Positions 35,197 to 44,479 of a stretch of DNA of 64,000 nucleotides are shown here, one piece after another. Within the stretch, counting starts at the first letter, position 1. Each line of letters opens with the position of its first letter. The notes under the pieces were generated by a model, which was not told the origin of the DNA, did not search any database, and worked only from the letters and a program-made list of their open reading frames with translations. This DNA comes from an uncultured Prevotellaceae bacterium (GTDB taxonomy: Bacteria > Bacteroidota > Bacteroidia > Bacteroidales > Bacteroidaceae): assembly GCA_902785695.1 (NCBI GenBank), contig CACZZQ010000001.1, positions 124,001-188,000 on the forward strand, written 5' to 3'. The translations under genes and the position numbers were made by a program.

Positions 35197-37658
35197 TTCG
35201 TTTTCTCCTTCTCCTTTTCTTCTTCAATCTCGAATTTAAGCGGGTGTTCCACAATCTCTTTTGTCAGGGCGAAATCCCAAACATCCTGTACGTTCTCCAC
35301 ATAGTGGAAGTTCACGCCCTTGAGGTACATCTCAGGAATCTCGAGGATGTCCTTCTCGTTCTCCTGACACATCACGATATCGGTGATGCCTGCACGCTTG
35401 GCTGCCAGGATCTTTTCTTTGATGCCACCAACGGGGAGCACTTTGCCACGAAGGGTTATCTCGCCAGTCATAGCGGTATTCTTGCGTACCTTTCGCTGGG
35501 TCAGAGCCGAAGCGATAGAGGTAGCTATGGTGATACCTGCTGACGGACCGTCCTTTGGCGTAGCGCCTTCTGGCACGTGGATATGGATGTTCCAGTTCTC
35601 GAAGATGCGATAGTCGATACCCAGTTTGTCGGCATGAGCCTTGACATATTCCAGAGCCAGCACAGCGGATTCCTTCATCACGTCACCCAGATTACCCGTG
35701 AGGGTAAGTTTCGAACCCTTGCCTTTCGACAGCGAGGTTTCGATAAAGAGTATCTCGCCGCCTACGCTGGTCCATGCGAGACCTGTTACGACACCAGCAT
35801 AGCTGTTGCCCTGATAGATGTCGCGATAGAAAGGTGGTTTGCCAAGCAGGTCCTCTAATGACTCAGGAGTAATCTTCCAGTTCTCGATAGTGCCGTTCAA
35901 CTGGTGTTTGTAGGCCAGTTTGCGCATGGCTTTGTTCACCTGTTTCTCCAGCTGGCGTACACCACTCTCACGGGTGTACTGCTCAACCATCTTCTCGATG
36001 ACGGCCTTGCTGAACTTGGGCTTCTCAGGCAGCGTCTTCAATCCTGTATTCTCTAATTCGCGAGGAATCAGATGACGCTTGGCAATCTCAATCTTCTCTT
36101 CCGTGATATAGCCGCTCACCTCAATAATCTCCATACGGTCGAGTAGGGGACGAGGAATAGTGCTGAGGTTGTTGGCTGTAGCGATGAACATCACCTTCGA
36201 CAAATCGTAATCGACATCCAGATAGTTGTCGTGGAAGGCTGTATTCTGCTCTGGGTCAAGCACTTCGAGCAGGGCAGAAGATGGATCGCCGTTGATGGTG
36301 TTCTGCGTCACCTTGTCAATCTCGTCGAGAATGAAGACGGGGTTGCTGGAACCTGCCTTCTGGATGCTCTTGATGATACGTCCAGGCATAGCACCGATAT
36401 AGGTGCGACGGTGACCGCGAATCTCGGCTTCATCGTGTACGCCACCCAAAGAGATTCTGACGTATTTACGCTTCATGGCCTCTGCGATAGACTTTCCCAG
36501 AGAGGTCTTTCCAACTCCTGGAGGGCCGTAGAGACAGAGGATAGGACTCTTCAAGTCACCACGCAGGGACAGCACGGACATATATTCCAGGATGCGCTCC
36601 TTGACCTTTTCCATGCCATAGTGATCATGATCCAGTATGCGCTGTGCCCGCTGAAGGTTCAGATCGTCTTTGGTGTACTCGCCCCAAGGCAGCGACACGA
36701 ATGTCTGAAGGTAGTTCAGCAGCACATTGAAGTCAGGACTCTGAGGCTGCAGGTTATCCAGCTTTTCGAGTTCCTTGTAGAACGTACGTGCAATATCATC
36801 AGGCCATTTCTTCGTACGTGCCTTACGCATCAGTTCCGACTTCTCTGGCGACTGTTCATTACCCATCTCAGCCTGCAGGTTCTTGATCTGCTGCTGCAGG
36901 AAGTAGTTCTTCTGTTGCTCGTCAATATCCTCACGCGTCTTATTCCGGATGTCTGTCTTCAGCTTCTGCAGGTTGATTTCCCTGTTCAATGCTTTCATAG
37001 CACCAAAAAGGCGCTCCTTCACTGTCTCTACACTCAGGAGCCTGATTTTCTCCTGAATGGTGAAGGGCATATTGGCACAGACGAAACTCAGCATCATCTC
37101 GTCGTGATGGATATTTCGGATGGCAAACACCGTCTCGTCGGGCATCTCGTCAACCATTGAGATATATTCCTCTGTCATGCGACGGAGATCGTCGGCAGCC
37201 GTCTTCCATTCTCTGTCATGTTTGTCTGGATGGAGGTCGGGTATGGGAACAACCTTTCCTTTCAGATATGGCATCAGTTGCGTCAGTTGTGTCAGTCGGA
37301 ATCGTCCTAACGCCTGTACTACAACGGTAGAGGAGCCAGAAGGAAGATTAAATTGCTTGATGACCTTTGCAGATACACCATACTCGTACAGATCGCCATC
37401 AACGGGCATCTCCACGTCAGGGTCACGCTGGCAGACCACGCCTATCAATCCGCCGTTCTTCTCTGCCTGGCGCACCAGCTTCATGCTGGATTCACGCCCC
37501 AGCACGATAGGCCATACAACACCTGGGAAAAGAACTATGTTTCGAACTGGAAGGATAGGCAATTCAGAAGGCATCTCAGCTTCGACTAATTCTGTGAAAT
37601 CACCTTCTATGTCTGCAATCATCGAGATAGATTTGTTGCTATTCTGATTATTACTCAT
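35193..37658 (-). CDS. lon: ATP-dependent protease Lon
   Basis: From [13 protein letters not shown] the protein has 821 residues (a longer ATG at 37676 would leave almost no leader after the -7 box). It has the N-terminal substrate domain ([15 protein letters not shown]), the AAA module with Walker [14 protein letters not shown] and the C-terminal Ser-Lys peptidase with PKDGPSAGI and [14 protein letters not shown]. It degrades misfolded and regulatory proteins. The C-terminus is a Lys/Glu-rich tail. It is the first gene of the lon, tgt, LptF/G unit. Confidence 0.96.
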   Translation of the reverse strand: MSNNQNSNKSISMIADIEGDFTELVEAEMPSELPILPVRNIVLFPGVVWPIVLGRESSMKLVRQAEKNGGLIGVVCQRDPDVEMPVDGDLYEYGVSAKVIKQFNLPSGSSTVVVQALGRFRLTQLTQLMPYLKGKVVPIPDLHPDKHDREWKTAADDLRRMTEEYISMVDEMPDETVFAIRNIHHDEMMLSFVCANMPFTIQEKIRLLSVETVKERLFGAMKALNREINLQKLKTDIRNKTREDIDEQQKNYFLQQQIKNLQAEMGNEQSPEKSELMRKARTKKWPDDIARTFYKELEKLDNLQPQSPDFNVLLNYLQTFVSLPWGEYTKDDLNLQRAQRILDHDHYGMEKVKERILEYMSVLSLRGDLKSPILCLYGPPGVGKTSLGKSIAEAMKRKYVRISLGGVHDEAEIRGHRRTYIGAMPGRIIKSIQKAGSSNPVFILDEIDKVTQNTINGDPSSALLEVLDPEQNTAFHDNYLDVDYDLSKVMFIATANNLSTIPRPLLDRMEIIEVSGYITEEKIEIAKRHLIPRELENTGLKTLPEKPKFSKAVIEKMVEQYTRESGVRQLEKQVNKAMRKLAYKHQLNGTIENWKITPESLEDLLGKPPFYRDIYQGNSYAGVVTGLAWTSVGGEILFIETSLSKGKGSKLTLTGNLGDVMKESAVLALEYVKAHADKLGIDYRIFENWNIHIHVPEGATPKDGPSAGITIATSIASALTQRKVRKNTAMTGEITLRGKVLPVGGIKEKILAAKRAGITDIVMCQENEKDILEIPEMYLKGVNFHYVENVQDVWDFALTKEIVEHPLKFEIEEEKEKEKTK

Positions 37659-37686
37659 TTTGATTTTATACTGCATAATTAGGGTG

Positions 37687-37694
37687 CAAAGTTA
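37687..37694 (-). promoter_or_regulatory. -7 box of lon
   Basis: The minus strand reads TAACTTTG, fitting TAnnTTTG, 29 bp before the lon start at 37658. This supports the shorter lon start. Confidence 0.55.
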
Positions 37695-37757
37695 CTAAAA
37701 ATAGTGCTAACTGCAAAGGAAATTCTGTTTTCTTTATTTAAATCAAGAAATAATGTG

Positions 37758-37765
37758 TATCTTTG
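37758..37765 (+). promoter_or_regulatory. -7 box of trmN6
   Basis: TATCTTTG fits TAnnTTTG and lies 11 bp before the chosen ATG at 37776, giving a very short leader. The longer in-frame ATG at 37704 would lie upstream of it. Confidence 0.5.
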
Positions 37766-37775
37766 CGCACTGAAT

Positions 37776-38471
37776 ATGTCAAACAGTTGTTTTCAATTCA
37801 AACAATTTACCGTTTATCAAGATCGGTGTGGAATGAAAGTTGGCACCGATGGTACCTTGCTTGGAGCTTGGGCTCCAGGCGGTAAGCATATCTTGGATAT
37901 TGGTACGGGAACAGGTTTGGTAGCTCTGATGATGGCTCAGCGATATCCTGAGGCCGAGGTGATAGGAGTGGACGTTGATCATGATGCTGCTGTTCAGGCC
38001 TCTGAGAATGTAGAGCGTTCGCCTTTTGCCGACAGGATAACGATCATAGAGTCAGACATCCTGCATTTTGATGGACAGTTTGACTGTATTGTGTCAAATC
38101 CTCCATTCTTTGAGGATTCGCTCCTTTGTCCGGATCCTCAGCGTACAAAGGCTCGTCATGCCGTTGGCTTGACATTCGAGAGTCTTTTCCAGACGGTAAG
38201 GACATTGCTCACCGACGATGGGGTGTTCTCACTTGTGATGCCTTTTAATCTTAAGCACAGAATAATGGAAGAGGCCGCTTTGGCAGGCTTCTTCATGAAA
38301 AGCGAATGGGCGGTAAAAACTACGCCGCGAAAGGCTCCCAAACGCTTTCTGCTCTCGTTTTCACGTCATTCACCAGAATGCATTGACACAGGTGTTGGCA
38401 TCTTGGAGGATGCCCCTGGTCAGCGTTCCCAATGGTATGGACAGTTAACGGATGCTTTCTATATCCGTTAG
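37776..38471 (+). CDS. trmN6: tRNA1(Val) (adenine37-N6)-methyltransferase (YfiC-like)
   Basis: From MSNSCFQFKQFTVYQDRCGMKVGTD the protein has 231 residues. It has the SAM motif ILDIGTGTGLVALMMAQR (about 42-60) and the N6-adenine motif SNPPFFEDS (about 110-118). TrmN6 methylates A37 of tRNA-Val. The QDRCGMKVGTDG block near the start is typical of the family. It is a single-gene unit convergent with the His-rich membrane protein. Confidence 0.9.
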   Translation: MSNSCFQFKQFTVYQDRCGMKVGTDGTLLGAWAPGGKHILDIGTGTGLVALMMAQRYPEAEVIGVDVDHDAAVQASENVERSPFADRITIIESDILHFDGQFDCIVSNPPFFEDSLLCPDPQRTKARHAVGLTFESLFQTVRTLLTDDGVFSLVMPFNLKHRIMEEAALAGFFMKSEWAVKTTPRKAPKRFLLSFSRHSPECIDTGVGILEDAPGQRSQWYGQLTDAFYIR

Positions 38472-38473
38472 GC

Positions 38474-38692
38474 TTAGAGCGTATATACCGCTACTACTGC
38501 AATCATCAAAATACCAGCGATAACCCAAAGTGCACGATAGAGCCATTTTGCAAACAGCTTTCTCCTGCGTATTGAAGTCAGGGCTTCATACTTGAAGCGA
38601 GAGGCATCATCCTTGTGGTGATGATGATGATGGTGCTCGTGGTGCTCATGGTGATGATGTTGTGTTTGTTGTGATTTTTCTTCTACTGACAT
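38474..38692 (-). CDS. small His-rich single-pass membrane protein
   Basis: The 72-residue protein has a cytoplasmic (predicted) N-terminus with 13 histidines in 15 residues (12-26), interrupted only by two glutamates, then DDASRFKYEALTSIRRRKLFAKW and one membrane helix (about 50-71, LYRALWVIAGILMIAVVAVY). I recall similar small proteins in Prevotella. The His cluster is a likely metal-binding site (zinc, nickel or copper), but nothing else shows a function. It overlaps neither neighbour and is 10 bp from the GH106 stop. Confidence 0.8.
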   Translation of the reverse strand: MSVEEKSQQTQHHHHEHHEHHHHHHHKDDASRFKYEALTSIRRRKLFAKWLYRALWVIAGILMIAVVAVYTL

Positions 38693-38702
38693 ATCGTTTT
38701 AA

Positions 38703-41243
38703 TTAATATTTGATTATTGACACGTTAGAATTGAGACCACTTGGCATCAGTTGCCACTGGTCATATAATGTTTTCTTGTAATTGATATCTACTACGTTGA
38801 TTTCCTCCATCTTCCTCCATTTCACGCCTCTACGATCCAAATCGCTAATGCGGTTGGCTGGCAGATTGGTTACCTCGATGCGAATCTCGTTGTCACCAAT
38901 ACGGAGCGCGTCTTTCAGGTCGAGCTCGAAAGGTACAGACCAGACACATCCTATCAGGATACCGTTGATATAGACGCGTGCCGATTCGCGTACATCGCCT
39001 AAGTTGATTTTCCAAGCCTTAGCATCGGCAAAGTCGCTCTTCTTAAGTATGAGATGCGTAGTATAGATGCCTGTACCCATTGTGACAGCCGTCTGAGCGT
39101 CAAGCGTTTCCCACGTCTGCAGCTTTTCCAGTTTGTAGGTCTTGTCAACTTCTGGTGCTTCGTTGATAAACGATAGTGTCCAAGGGCCGTTAACGGCAAT
39201 CGTGTCGCACTTTTTATCATTTATCATTTTTAATTTATCATTTAGAGGCAAAGCCTCGCTAAACGTCTGTAGAATCATGGATTCTCCACTACGCAGGTTG
39301 ACATCGATGCCATCGACATTGAATGAGGCTGCACGGATATCGCCATTCAGCGGATTGAACCATGCTGCCGCTTTAAACGAAACGGCCAGTTTCAGGTGCT
39401 GGTTGACGTCATTCGGTGTCAGGTTGGCTATGAAATAGTGGTAGCCATTGGCATTCTTGCGACGGATAGCCTTCAGATGTCCTTTCGTCTTCATAGGCTC
39501 TGCTTTCGCAAATTGAGCCATCTTCTGGGTGTCTTCACCATAGATGACGTAAGGCGAGAGACGTTCCAGTTGCGTCTTTAGCTCTGGGGATATGGTTGTC
39601 CCAGTGGGGATGATGATGGCTTTGTAGCTGGTACCGCCAGAAGTGATTAACCGTCCGTCTTTCAGATTCACCTTTGCTAACAGCCTGTCGCTGATATAGT
39701 CGCAGTCATAGCCGGCACGGTCTATCGTCAGAATACTCTGGATGAACTCGGGAGCTAGTTTCCCCATAGCGTGGATAGAGAACTGCATCAGCAGTTTTCC
39801 CGTGTTCTTCTGCCACATATCGTGTACGGGCAGATAAACGAGGAAGTCGTTGTCGGGCTGGCCCATCTGTAGGAAACTCTGACAGCGGGTGACGTAATCC
39901 ATGAAATAGGGTGCGTCGCGCCAGATGCTATTTGTGGGACTCATGTCGATAGATGCGTAGAATTTCCATCCTGGCCATTCGTCATCCTTCGGAGAATAGC
40001 AGGTGCCGTGGAAGAACATGCGGTTCACGCCGGCACAGAACATCAGGTCGATGTCTGGCTTCAGTTGCGACAGTGACGTGCGGAAGTGTTCCGTAAGCCA
40101 AGTGAAGGTCTCGCTCGATGTGTAGGGCTTACCGCAGATATGTGCTGCCGAGGGGGCATATTTCAGCATCGAGAAGTCCGAATCGTTCTTGCGGGTCTTG
40201 CCAGGGTCTTGTCGTAATCCCTTGATACCAAAGTCGCTAAGTCCAAAGCCTTCAATCTCTGGTATATCTACGGCAGCATAGCAGTCAATGAGGTTGGCTG
40301 GCGAACCGTGGGCCTGATTCCTTGTTATCGCTCTATGCGAATGAGCCCATGCCGTCCATTGATTAGTGAAGTTCTCCAGTAAAAGGTCGCCCAGCGTCTC
40401 ACGATAGTCGCTCAGCACCTTTGGTTCGTAGTCAATCAACTCAGGCAGATGGTCTTCCAACTTGTAGCCGCGACGCTTCTCAAATTCTTTCAGAAGCATG
40501 GGTGTCCATGTGGCAGCCTCAACCTCGTAAGAATCATTAAAGAAGGTGTGAGGGTAGGGCGTCTTGGTACGCTCGAAGGCCAGTTCTATGTGACGAAGAT
40601 AATTCGCCACCGCCGTCTTGTCGAAGTGGTCAATCACCCATCCTTCGCCACCAGGTGCAGCTCGTTTCACCTTCATCACGCCGTATTTGGCGTAAAGGGC
40701 AATGACGCGCACTTTGCCATTCGCCAGTGGAAAGGCTTTCTGTAATATGAAACGAGTATTCTTCTGATCTTTAACGGGTAATTCGAGAATTGAACCGAGA
40801 ATTGAGCCCTTCATGGCCATCCTGTCTGCCGCCTCTTTACTCATGATAGAGTCGACAAACATCATTTTCGAGGCTGATTCCTCTAATGGTACCCAAGGCC
40901 CACCGAACGGCCAGCCCGTACCCGTAGCCATATCCACCTCTATGCCGTTACGCTCTGCCTGGCTCATCGTATGACGCAGCATCGTAAACCATTTGTCAGA
41001 GAGATAAGGGATGTTGTTCTGCTGATTGCCCTGCACGCCGTAGAGTGGAGTTATCTCAACGGCTCCGATGCCGTGTTTCCCGTATTCCGTAAGGTTCCAT
41101 TTCAGGTTTTCTTCGTCGACGGCAGAGCCCAGCCACCACCAGCGCGTGCCAGGTTTGGCTTCTGGTGTGACGGTAGGCCACGATTGCGCATATACTCCTA
41201 ATGCGAGGGTAGCCAGCGCTATGGATGAAATAATCTTTTTCAT
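38703..41243 (-). CDS. GH106 family alpha-L-rhamnosidase
   Basis: The 846-residue protein has a signal peptide (KKIISSIALATLALGVYAQ) and the GH106 N-terminal hallmark PGTRWWWLGSAVDEENLKWNL, with GIGAVEITPLYG and MATGTGWPFGGPW. The C-terminal part is a beta-sandwich (about 700-830, INLGDVRESARVYINGILIG) like the GH106 sugar-binding domain. GH106 removes terminal L-rhamnose, often from rhamnogalacturonan. The next gene (41270) encodes a rhamnogalacturonan acetylesterase-like protein, so the pair points to pectin side-chain or backbone breakdown. No SusC/D pair is present nearby. Confidence 0.9.
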   Translation of the reverse strand: MKKIISSIALATLALGVYAQSWPTVTPEAKPGTRWWWLGSAVDEENLKWNLTEYGKHGIGAVEITPLYGVQGNQQNNIPYLSDKWFTMLRHTMSQAERNGIEVDMATGTGWPFGGPWVPLEESASKMMFVDSIMSKEAADRMAMKGSILGSILELPVKDQKNTRFILQKAFPLANGKVRVIALYAKYGVMKVKRAAPGGEGWVIDHFDKTAVANYLRHIELAFERTKTPYPHTFFNDSYEVEAATWTPMLLKEFEKRRGYKLEDHLPELIDYEPKVLSDYRETLGDLLLENFTNQWTAWAHSHRAITRNQAHGSPANLIDCYAAVDIPEIEGFGLSDFGIKGLRQDPGKTRKNDSDFSMLKYAPSAAHICGKPYTSSETFTWLTEHFRTSLSQLKPDIDLMFCAGVNRMFFHGTCYSPKDDEWPGWKFYASIDMSPTNSIWRDAPYFMDYVTRCQSFLQMGQPDNDFLVYLPVHDMWQKNTGKLLMQFSIHAMGKLAPEFIQSILTIDRAGYDCDYISDRLLAKVNLKDGRLITSGGTSYKAIIIPTGTTISPELKTQLERLSPYVIYGEDTQKMAQFAKAEPMKTKGHLKAIRRKNANGYHYFIANLTPNDVNQHLKLAVSFKAAAWFNPLNGDIRAASFNVDGIDVNLRSGESMILQTFSEALPLNDKLKMINDKKCDTIAVNGPWTLSFINEAPEVDKTYKLEKLQTWETLDAQTAVTMGTGIYTTHLILKKSDFADAKAWKINLGDVRESARVYINGILIGCVWSVPFELDLKDALRIGDNEIRIEVTNLPANRISDLDRRGVKWRKMEEINVVDINYKKTLYDQWQLMPSGLNSNVSIIKY

Positions 41244-41269
41244 TTCTCATTTAGGGCTCAGCCCGTCTA

Positions 41270-42535
41270 TTAATTGCCGTCGGGCTTCACGATATCTTTA
41301 AGTTTGGAAGGCGCCCATTTGAATGTTTTCCAGTCATCGGGCTGTGCAGGGTTAAAGTCCTGCCAGTCAGCGCGTAGGTATTTCACGATAGGCAGATTCA
41401 ACTGCTTCATTCCCATCACCACGCACTTGGCTACCTCATAGGCACCATAGGGGTTGAAGTGGGTGTTGTCTTCCAACTTGCGTCCGTACATCTCTGCCGG
41501 ATAGTGCACCAGCGCGCGCTTTGAGTCCTCGTATCCCAGTGCCTCGAAGAATATCTTCGTCGAAGCATTGAGGTCTATCAGAGGCACGTTCTCTTTCTCA
41601 GCTACCATCTTCATCGCAGCAGGGAAGTCGCCGTGGGTATTCCTCAGGGTCTTCTTGTCATCGTTGAAGGCTCTGCGCTGGGTTGGTGTGCAGAACACGA
41701 TCTCTGCGCCTTTGGCACGCACCTGATCCACGAAGATTTTCAGTTGGTACTGGTAGTGATACCATGCACCGTCGCCCGGACGCTTTTCCTTCTCGTCGTT
41801 ATGTCCGAACTCCACGAAGACGTAATCGCCTTTCTTCAGCGTAGTCAGTATCTTGTCCAGACGGAACGAGCCGATGAAGGTGCGAGCTGTCAGTCCGCTC
41901 TCCGCATGATTGCTGATAGCTACCTCAGGGCCGAACCAACGTGTAATCATCTGTCCCCACGAAGCCCAAGGCTCGTTGTTCTGATCTACTACGGTGGAGT
42001 TACCGCAAAGGTAGAGGGTAGGCACGTCAACTCGCTCTATATGAAGACTTTTCACAGCTGGCATATCACCATTGAACTCCAGCGTTAAGCGGTCGTCCCA
42101 AGCCAGATAATCCTTCTCGCGATCCTTGATCTTTACACGCTTCTGCTCGTCAATCTGAGGTGAACGCTTATTCACCACGAAACTCACTTCCTGCGTGTCC
42201 TTGGCTTTCTTCGTGGTGATGTTGTCCATCATCAGTCGACGGCCTTCGGCACGCACCGTGGTGTTCGAATTTTTCTTGCCACCCAGCACCACTTTCACCA
42301 GATAATTGCCATCGGGTACCTTCACGCTGAAGTAGAAAGGCTCCACAGGCTGAGAATTCGTGCTCACGGTTCTCTTCTTGTCAGGAGCAGGCAGCACATC
42401 GTATCCGTAGCCCTGAGCATCGCTATACACAGGCTGATTTTCTGTCATGTCAAAGTCAAATGTCTGTGCGGATACCATCACAGGCATCAGGGCTGTCAGA
42501 GCCAGAATAGTTTTTTTTAGCATAAAGTAGTTCAT
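41270..42535 (-). CDS. rhamnogalacturonan acetylesterase-like SGNH hydrolase (CE12 type)
   Basis: From MNYFMLKKTILALTALMPVMV (42535; 42523 is also possible) the product is about 421 residues with a signal peptide. It has an N-terminal carbohydrate-binding-like beta domain (about 20-155), then the SGNH hydrolase blocks: LCGNSTVVDQ (Ser nucleophile), SNHAESGLTARTF, VEFGHNDEKE and THFNPYGAYEVA (catalytic His). This pattern is that of rhamnogalacturonan acetylesterases, which remove acetyl groups from pectin galacturonate. The promoter at 42563 rules out the longer start at 42565. Confidence 0.88.
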   Translation of the reverse strand: MNYFMLKKTILALTALMPVMVSAQTFDFDMTENQPVYSDAQGYGYDVLPAPDKKRTVSTNSQPVEPFYFSVKVPDGNYLVKVVLGGKKNSNTTVRAEGRRLMMDNITTKKAKDTQEVSFVVNKRSPQIDEQKRVKIKDREKDYLAWDDRLTLEFNGDMPAVKSLHIERVDVPTLYLCGNSTVVDQNNEPWASWGQMITRWFGPEVAISNHAESGLTARTFIGSFRLDKILTTLKKGDYVFVEFGHNDEKEKRPGDGAWYHYQYQLKIFVDQVRAKGAEIVFCTPTQRRAFNDDKKTLRNTHGDFPAAMKMVAEKENVPLIDLNASTKIFFEALGYEDSKRALVHYPAEMYGRKLEDNTHFNPYGAYEVAKCVVMGMKQLNLPIVKYLRADWQDFNPAQPDDWKTFKWAPSKLKDIVKPDGN

Positions 42536-42562
42536 TTGTTTGTTTTGTTTCGTTTCAAACTG

Positions 42563-42594
42563 CAAAGGTACGTCAATTTTTCCGATATGCCAAA
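42563..42594 (-). promoter_or_regulatory. promoter of the CE12-GH106 unit
   Basis: The minus strand has TACCTTTG (42563-42570) and TTTG (42591-42594) with 20 bp between. Transcription starts below about 42556, so the ATG at 42535 or 42523 is used. Confidence 0.7.
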
Positions 42595-42741
42595 TTATTC
42601 AATGAATTTCGCAAGGCCGTTGTTGAAAGTGGGTCACTTTGCCACTCTAAGTGTGCTGCTTACGTGTTGCAAATGGCCTGTTTGCGAGGCGCGGGCGGGC
42701 TACTTGCGAATCACATTACAAAGTTGGCATGATTCGATTCG

Positions 42742-42912
42742 TGACATCGTGACATCGTGACATCGTGACATTAAGCACCTGTGAATATGCAGGTTTTATT
42801 ATTATAATAATATATATAATATATTATATATATTATTATAAAAATTCTACTCTACATTTTTTCAGAATATGGATATACCTTAATGTCACGATGTCACGAT
42901 GTCACGATGTCA
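42742..42912. repeat. 171-bp element: 34-bp perfect inverted arms of 9-bp repeats around a 38-bp AT palindrome
   Basis: The left arm (42742-42775) is the exact reverse complement of the right arm (42879-42912). Each arm is nearly four copies of CGTGACATC or its complement. Inside, 42803-42840 is a perfect 38-bp A/T-only palindrome. It occupies the gap between the CE12 promoter and a gene remnant. No credible ORF is present. Its plan matches the element at 28658-28778. Confidence 0.85.
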
Positions 42913-42961
42913 TTTTTTTCGTATTGTACAATGTTCGTAAAGTAACTGAAGTTTCGAAGCT

Positions 42962-43273
42962 GTGTTCCACATGTGCACCTATGAAGACCGCCGCACTATC
43001 CGTCAGAATCTGATGAAATCTGTCAAGGAAAAGAAAAAACGTCGTAAGCAAGCAATTGTAGGTATGATGGACAAAGATTCTCATATCAGTGTAGAAACCA
43101 TTGCTGAAAAACTTGATGTGCACAAAGATGCACATACCTGTGCTTTACGCATCCATGCTGGCAACACCGCCGAAGACACCGCTGGCTGCATTCTCGTAGG
43201 CAAGAACAAGCTCGTAGGTCAGGTGAAACAAAGAGGGCGTGCCTGTTCTGACACACCCTCATCATACTTGTAA
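42962..43273 (+). pseudogene. chimeric gene remnant: HTH-like segment joined to part of a DUF5675 protein
   Basis: The 103-residue ORF has a basic segment and a helix-turn-helix-like stretch (DKDSHISVETIAEKLDVHKD), which changes at residue 58-60 into RIHAGNTAEDTAGCILVGKN. The latter matches an internal block of DUF5675 (a small protein family linked to phage-type and mobile loci). Neither part is complete. The ORF continues through the secG terminator hairpin before its stop. I read it as the scar of a deletion joining two accessory genes, not a functional gene. Confidence 0.55.
43233..43260 (-). terminator. secG terminator hairpin
   Basis: GAGGGCGTG (43233-43241) pairs with CACACCCTC (43252-43260) with one wobble. 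On the minus strand it is followed by TTTGTTTC. It lies 22 bp after the secG stop. Confidence 0.7.
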
Positions 43274-43282
43274 TTCCTCTTC

Positions 43283-43660
43283 TTACTCGTTTTCAGCAGG
43301 AGCCTCAGCCTCCTCAGGAGCTGCTACGGGAGCGTCCTGCTGAGCAGCAGTAGCTTCGATACCATTAGCGTTGCTGGAGCTTGTAATGGGGTTGGTCTCT
43401 ACCTGCTCAATAAGGTTGGTCTCACCAGCTGCCTTAGGTGCTACGTATGCACATGCAACACTGACAACCACCATGAACGCAGCAAGTGTCCAAGTAGCTT
43501 TCTCAATGAAATCAGTGGTCTTGCGAACGCCGCCAATTTGGTTGTAAGAAGCAAAGTTGGAAGCTAATCCGCCACCTTTGGATTCCTGAATCAAAACGAT
43601 GCCTACCATAAGGATGGCGGCAATGACGATGAGGATAATTAAAGGAAAATAAATACCCAT
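43283..43660 (-). CDS. secG: protein-export membrane protein SecG
   Basis: The 125-residue protein has two membrane helices (about 3-20 and 52-72) around the conserved loop VLIQESKGGGLASNFASYNQIGG, typical of SecG, a stimulating subunit of the SecYEG translocon. The C-terminal tail (about 80-125) is Ala/Glu/Pro-rich, as in Bacteroidetes SecG. It is 5 bp after the preceding TPR-like gene in a minus-strand run starting with pdxA. Confidence 0.93.
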   Translation of the reverse strand: MGIYFPLIILIVIAAILMVGIVLIQESKGGGLASNFASYNQIGGVRKTTDFIEKATWTLAAFMVVVSVACAYVAPKAAGETNLIEQVETNPITSSSNANGIEATAAQQDAPVAAPEEAEAPAENE

Positions 43661-43665
43661 TTTTT

Positions 43666-44442
43666 TTACTGTTTTTTATTGTTGTTTATTATTAATTTCT
43701 GTAAGAAACGAATTTGGTCTGCAAAGTAAACATTTTTTTTTGGATTATCCAAACTTAATTGCTGAATAATTTCTAAAGCCTTGGAATAATTGCCCTGTTT
43801 GATGTAAATTCTGGCAAAAGTCTCAGTAAAATACCCCTTTTCTGCTTCTTTTTTCGAATCAGACGCCTCATCTTCAAGTTCGGGTTTCAGGGTAGGTGTT
43901 TCACTGAGCACGATTTTCCCATTGTCACAATTGATGAATGAATCAATGAGACTTTGACCGATTAGCTGAGGTGCTTCGGAAACCTCTTCTCTGTCCTCGT
44001 CGCTTTCACTTTCCAAGAGGTACGCCACATAGTCTACGGCAGCGTCGGCAGGAGTGGGCTTGCGCTTCTCTTTTTTCTTGGCGGGTTCTTCTTCTTCCTT
44101 GGGCAGAGAGTCCAGGAAGTCATCAATCAATGAGATGGTGCGACTGTTGCGCTCTTCCAATGTGGGTGTAGCTGTCTCGTGATTGCTGCTTTCTTCCTGA
44201 ACGGTCTTCAGACGATAATGTGCTGCTTCAATCATCTGGAAGAGCACTCTGCGGTCGGTGATGTATATGGCACCGCGTCTTAATTCCTGGTCAAAGGAAG
44301 GGTTGTGAAGCAGGTACAGATTCTGCAGCATGAGGAGGCGAACCGTCTGGAAATAGGGATAGAGTGCCAGTATAGACCGCAGCTCGTAGAGCGTTTCACG
44401 ATCCATGCGTTCAGGGTGTTCTATAAGTTCAACTATATCCAT
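43666..44442 (-). CDS. Bacteroidetes conserved protein with C-terminal TPR-like repeat
   Basis: The 258-residue soluble protein has an N-terminal helical block (LIEHPERMDRETLYELRSILALYPYFQTVRLLMLQNLYLL), a charged low-complexity middle (about 95-150) and one TPR-like pair near the end (TETFARIYIKQGNYSKALEIIQQLSLDNPKK). I recall this family in the secG-lptE neighbourhood of Bacteroidetes. A role in envelope assembly is only a guess from context. Confidence 0.65.
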   Translation of the reverse strand: MDIVELIEHPERMDRETLYELRSILALYPYFQTVRLLMLQNLYLLHNPSFDQELRRGAIYITDRRVLFQMIEAAHYRLKTVQEESSNHETATPTLEERNSRTISLIDDFLDSLPKEEEEPAKKKEKRKPTPADAAVDYVAYLLESESDEDREEVSEAPQLIGQSLIDSFINCDNGKIVLSETPTLKPELEDEASDSKKEAEKGYFTETFARIYIKQGNYSKALEIIQQLSLDNPKKNVYFADQIRFLQKLIINNNKKQ

Positions 44443-44479
44443 CTTTTCACTTTTAACTTTTTAACCTTTTTACCTTTTC

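Noticed and set aside
36231-37160. Open frame of 309 codons on the plus strand
   Set aside because: It is antisense to lon and reflects codon bias of that gene.
38610-38665. Cloning-vector His tag
   Set aside because: The run includes Glu residues and mixed His codons and sits inside a native-looking membrane protein.
42742-42912. CRISPR array
   Set aside because: The 9-bp units are contiguous without spacers, the two arms are inverted, and no cas gene is nearby.
42765-43013. ORF of 82 codons through the A/T palindrome
   Set aside because: It consists largely of Ile/Tyr codons from the AT palindrome and has no family pattern.
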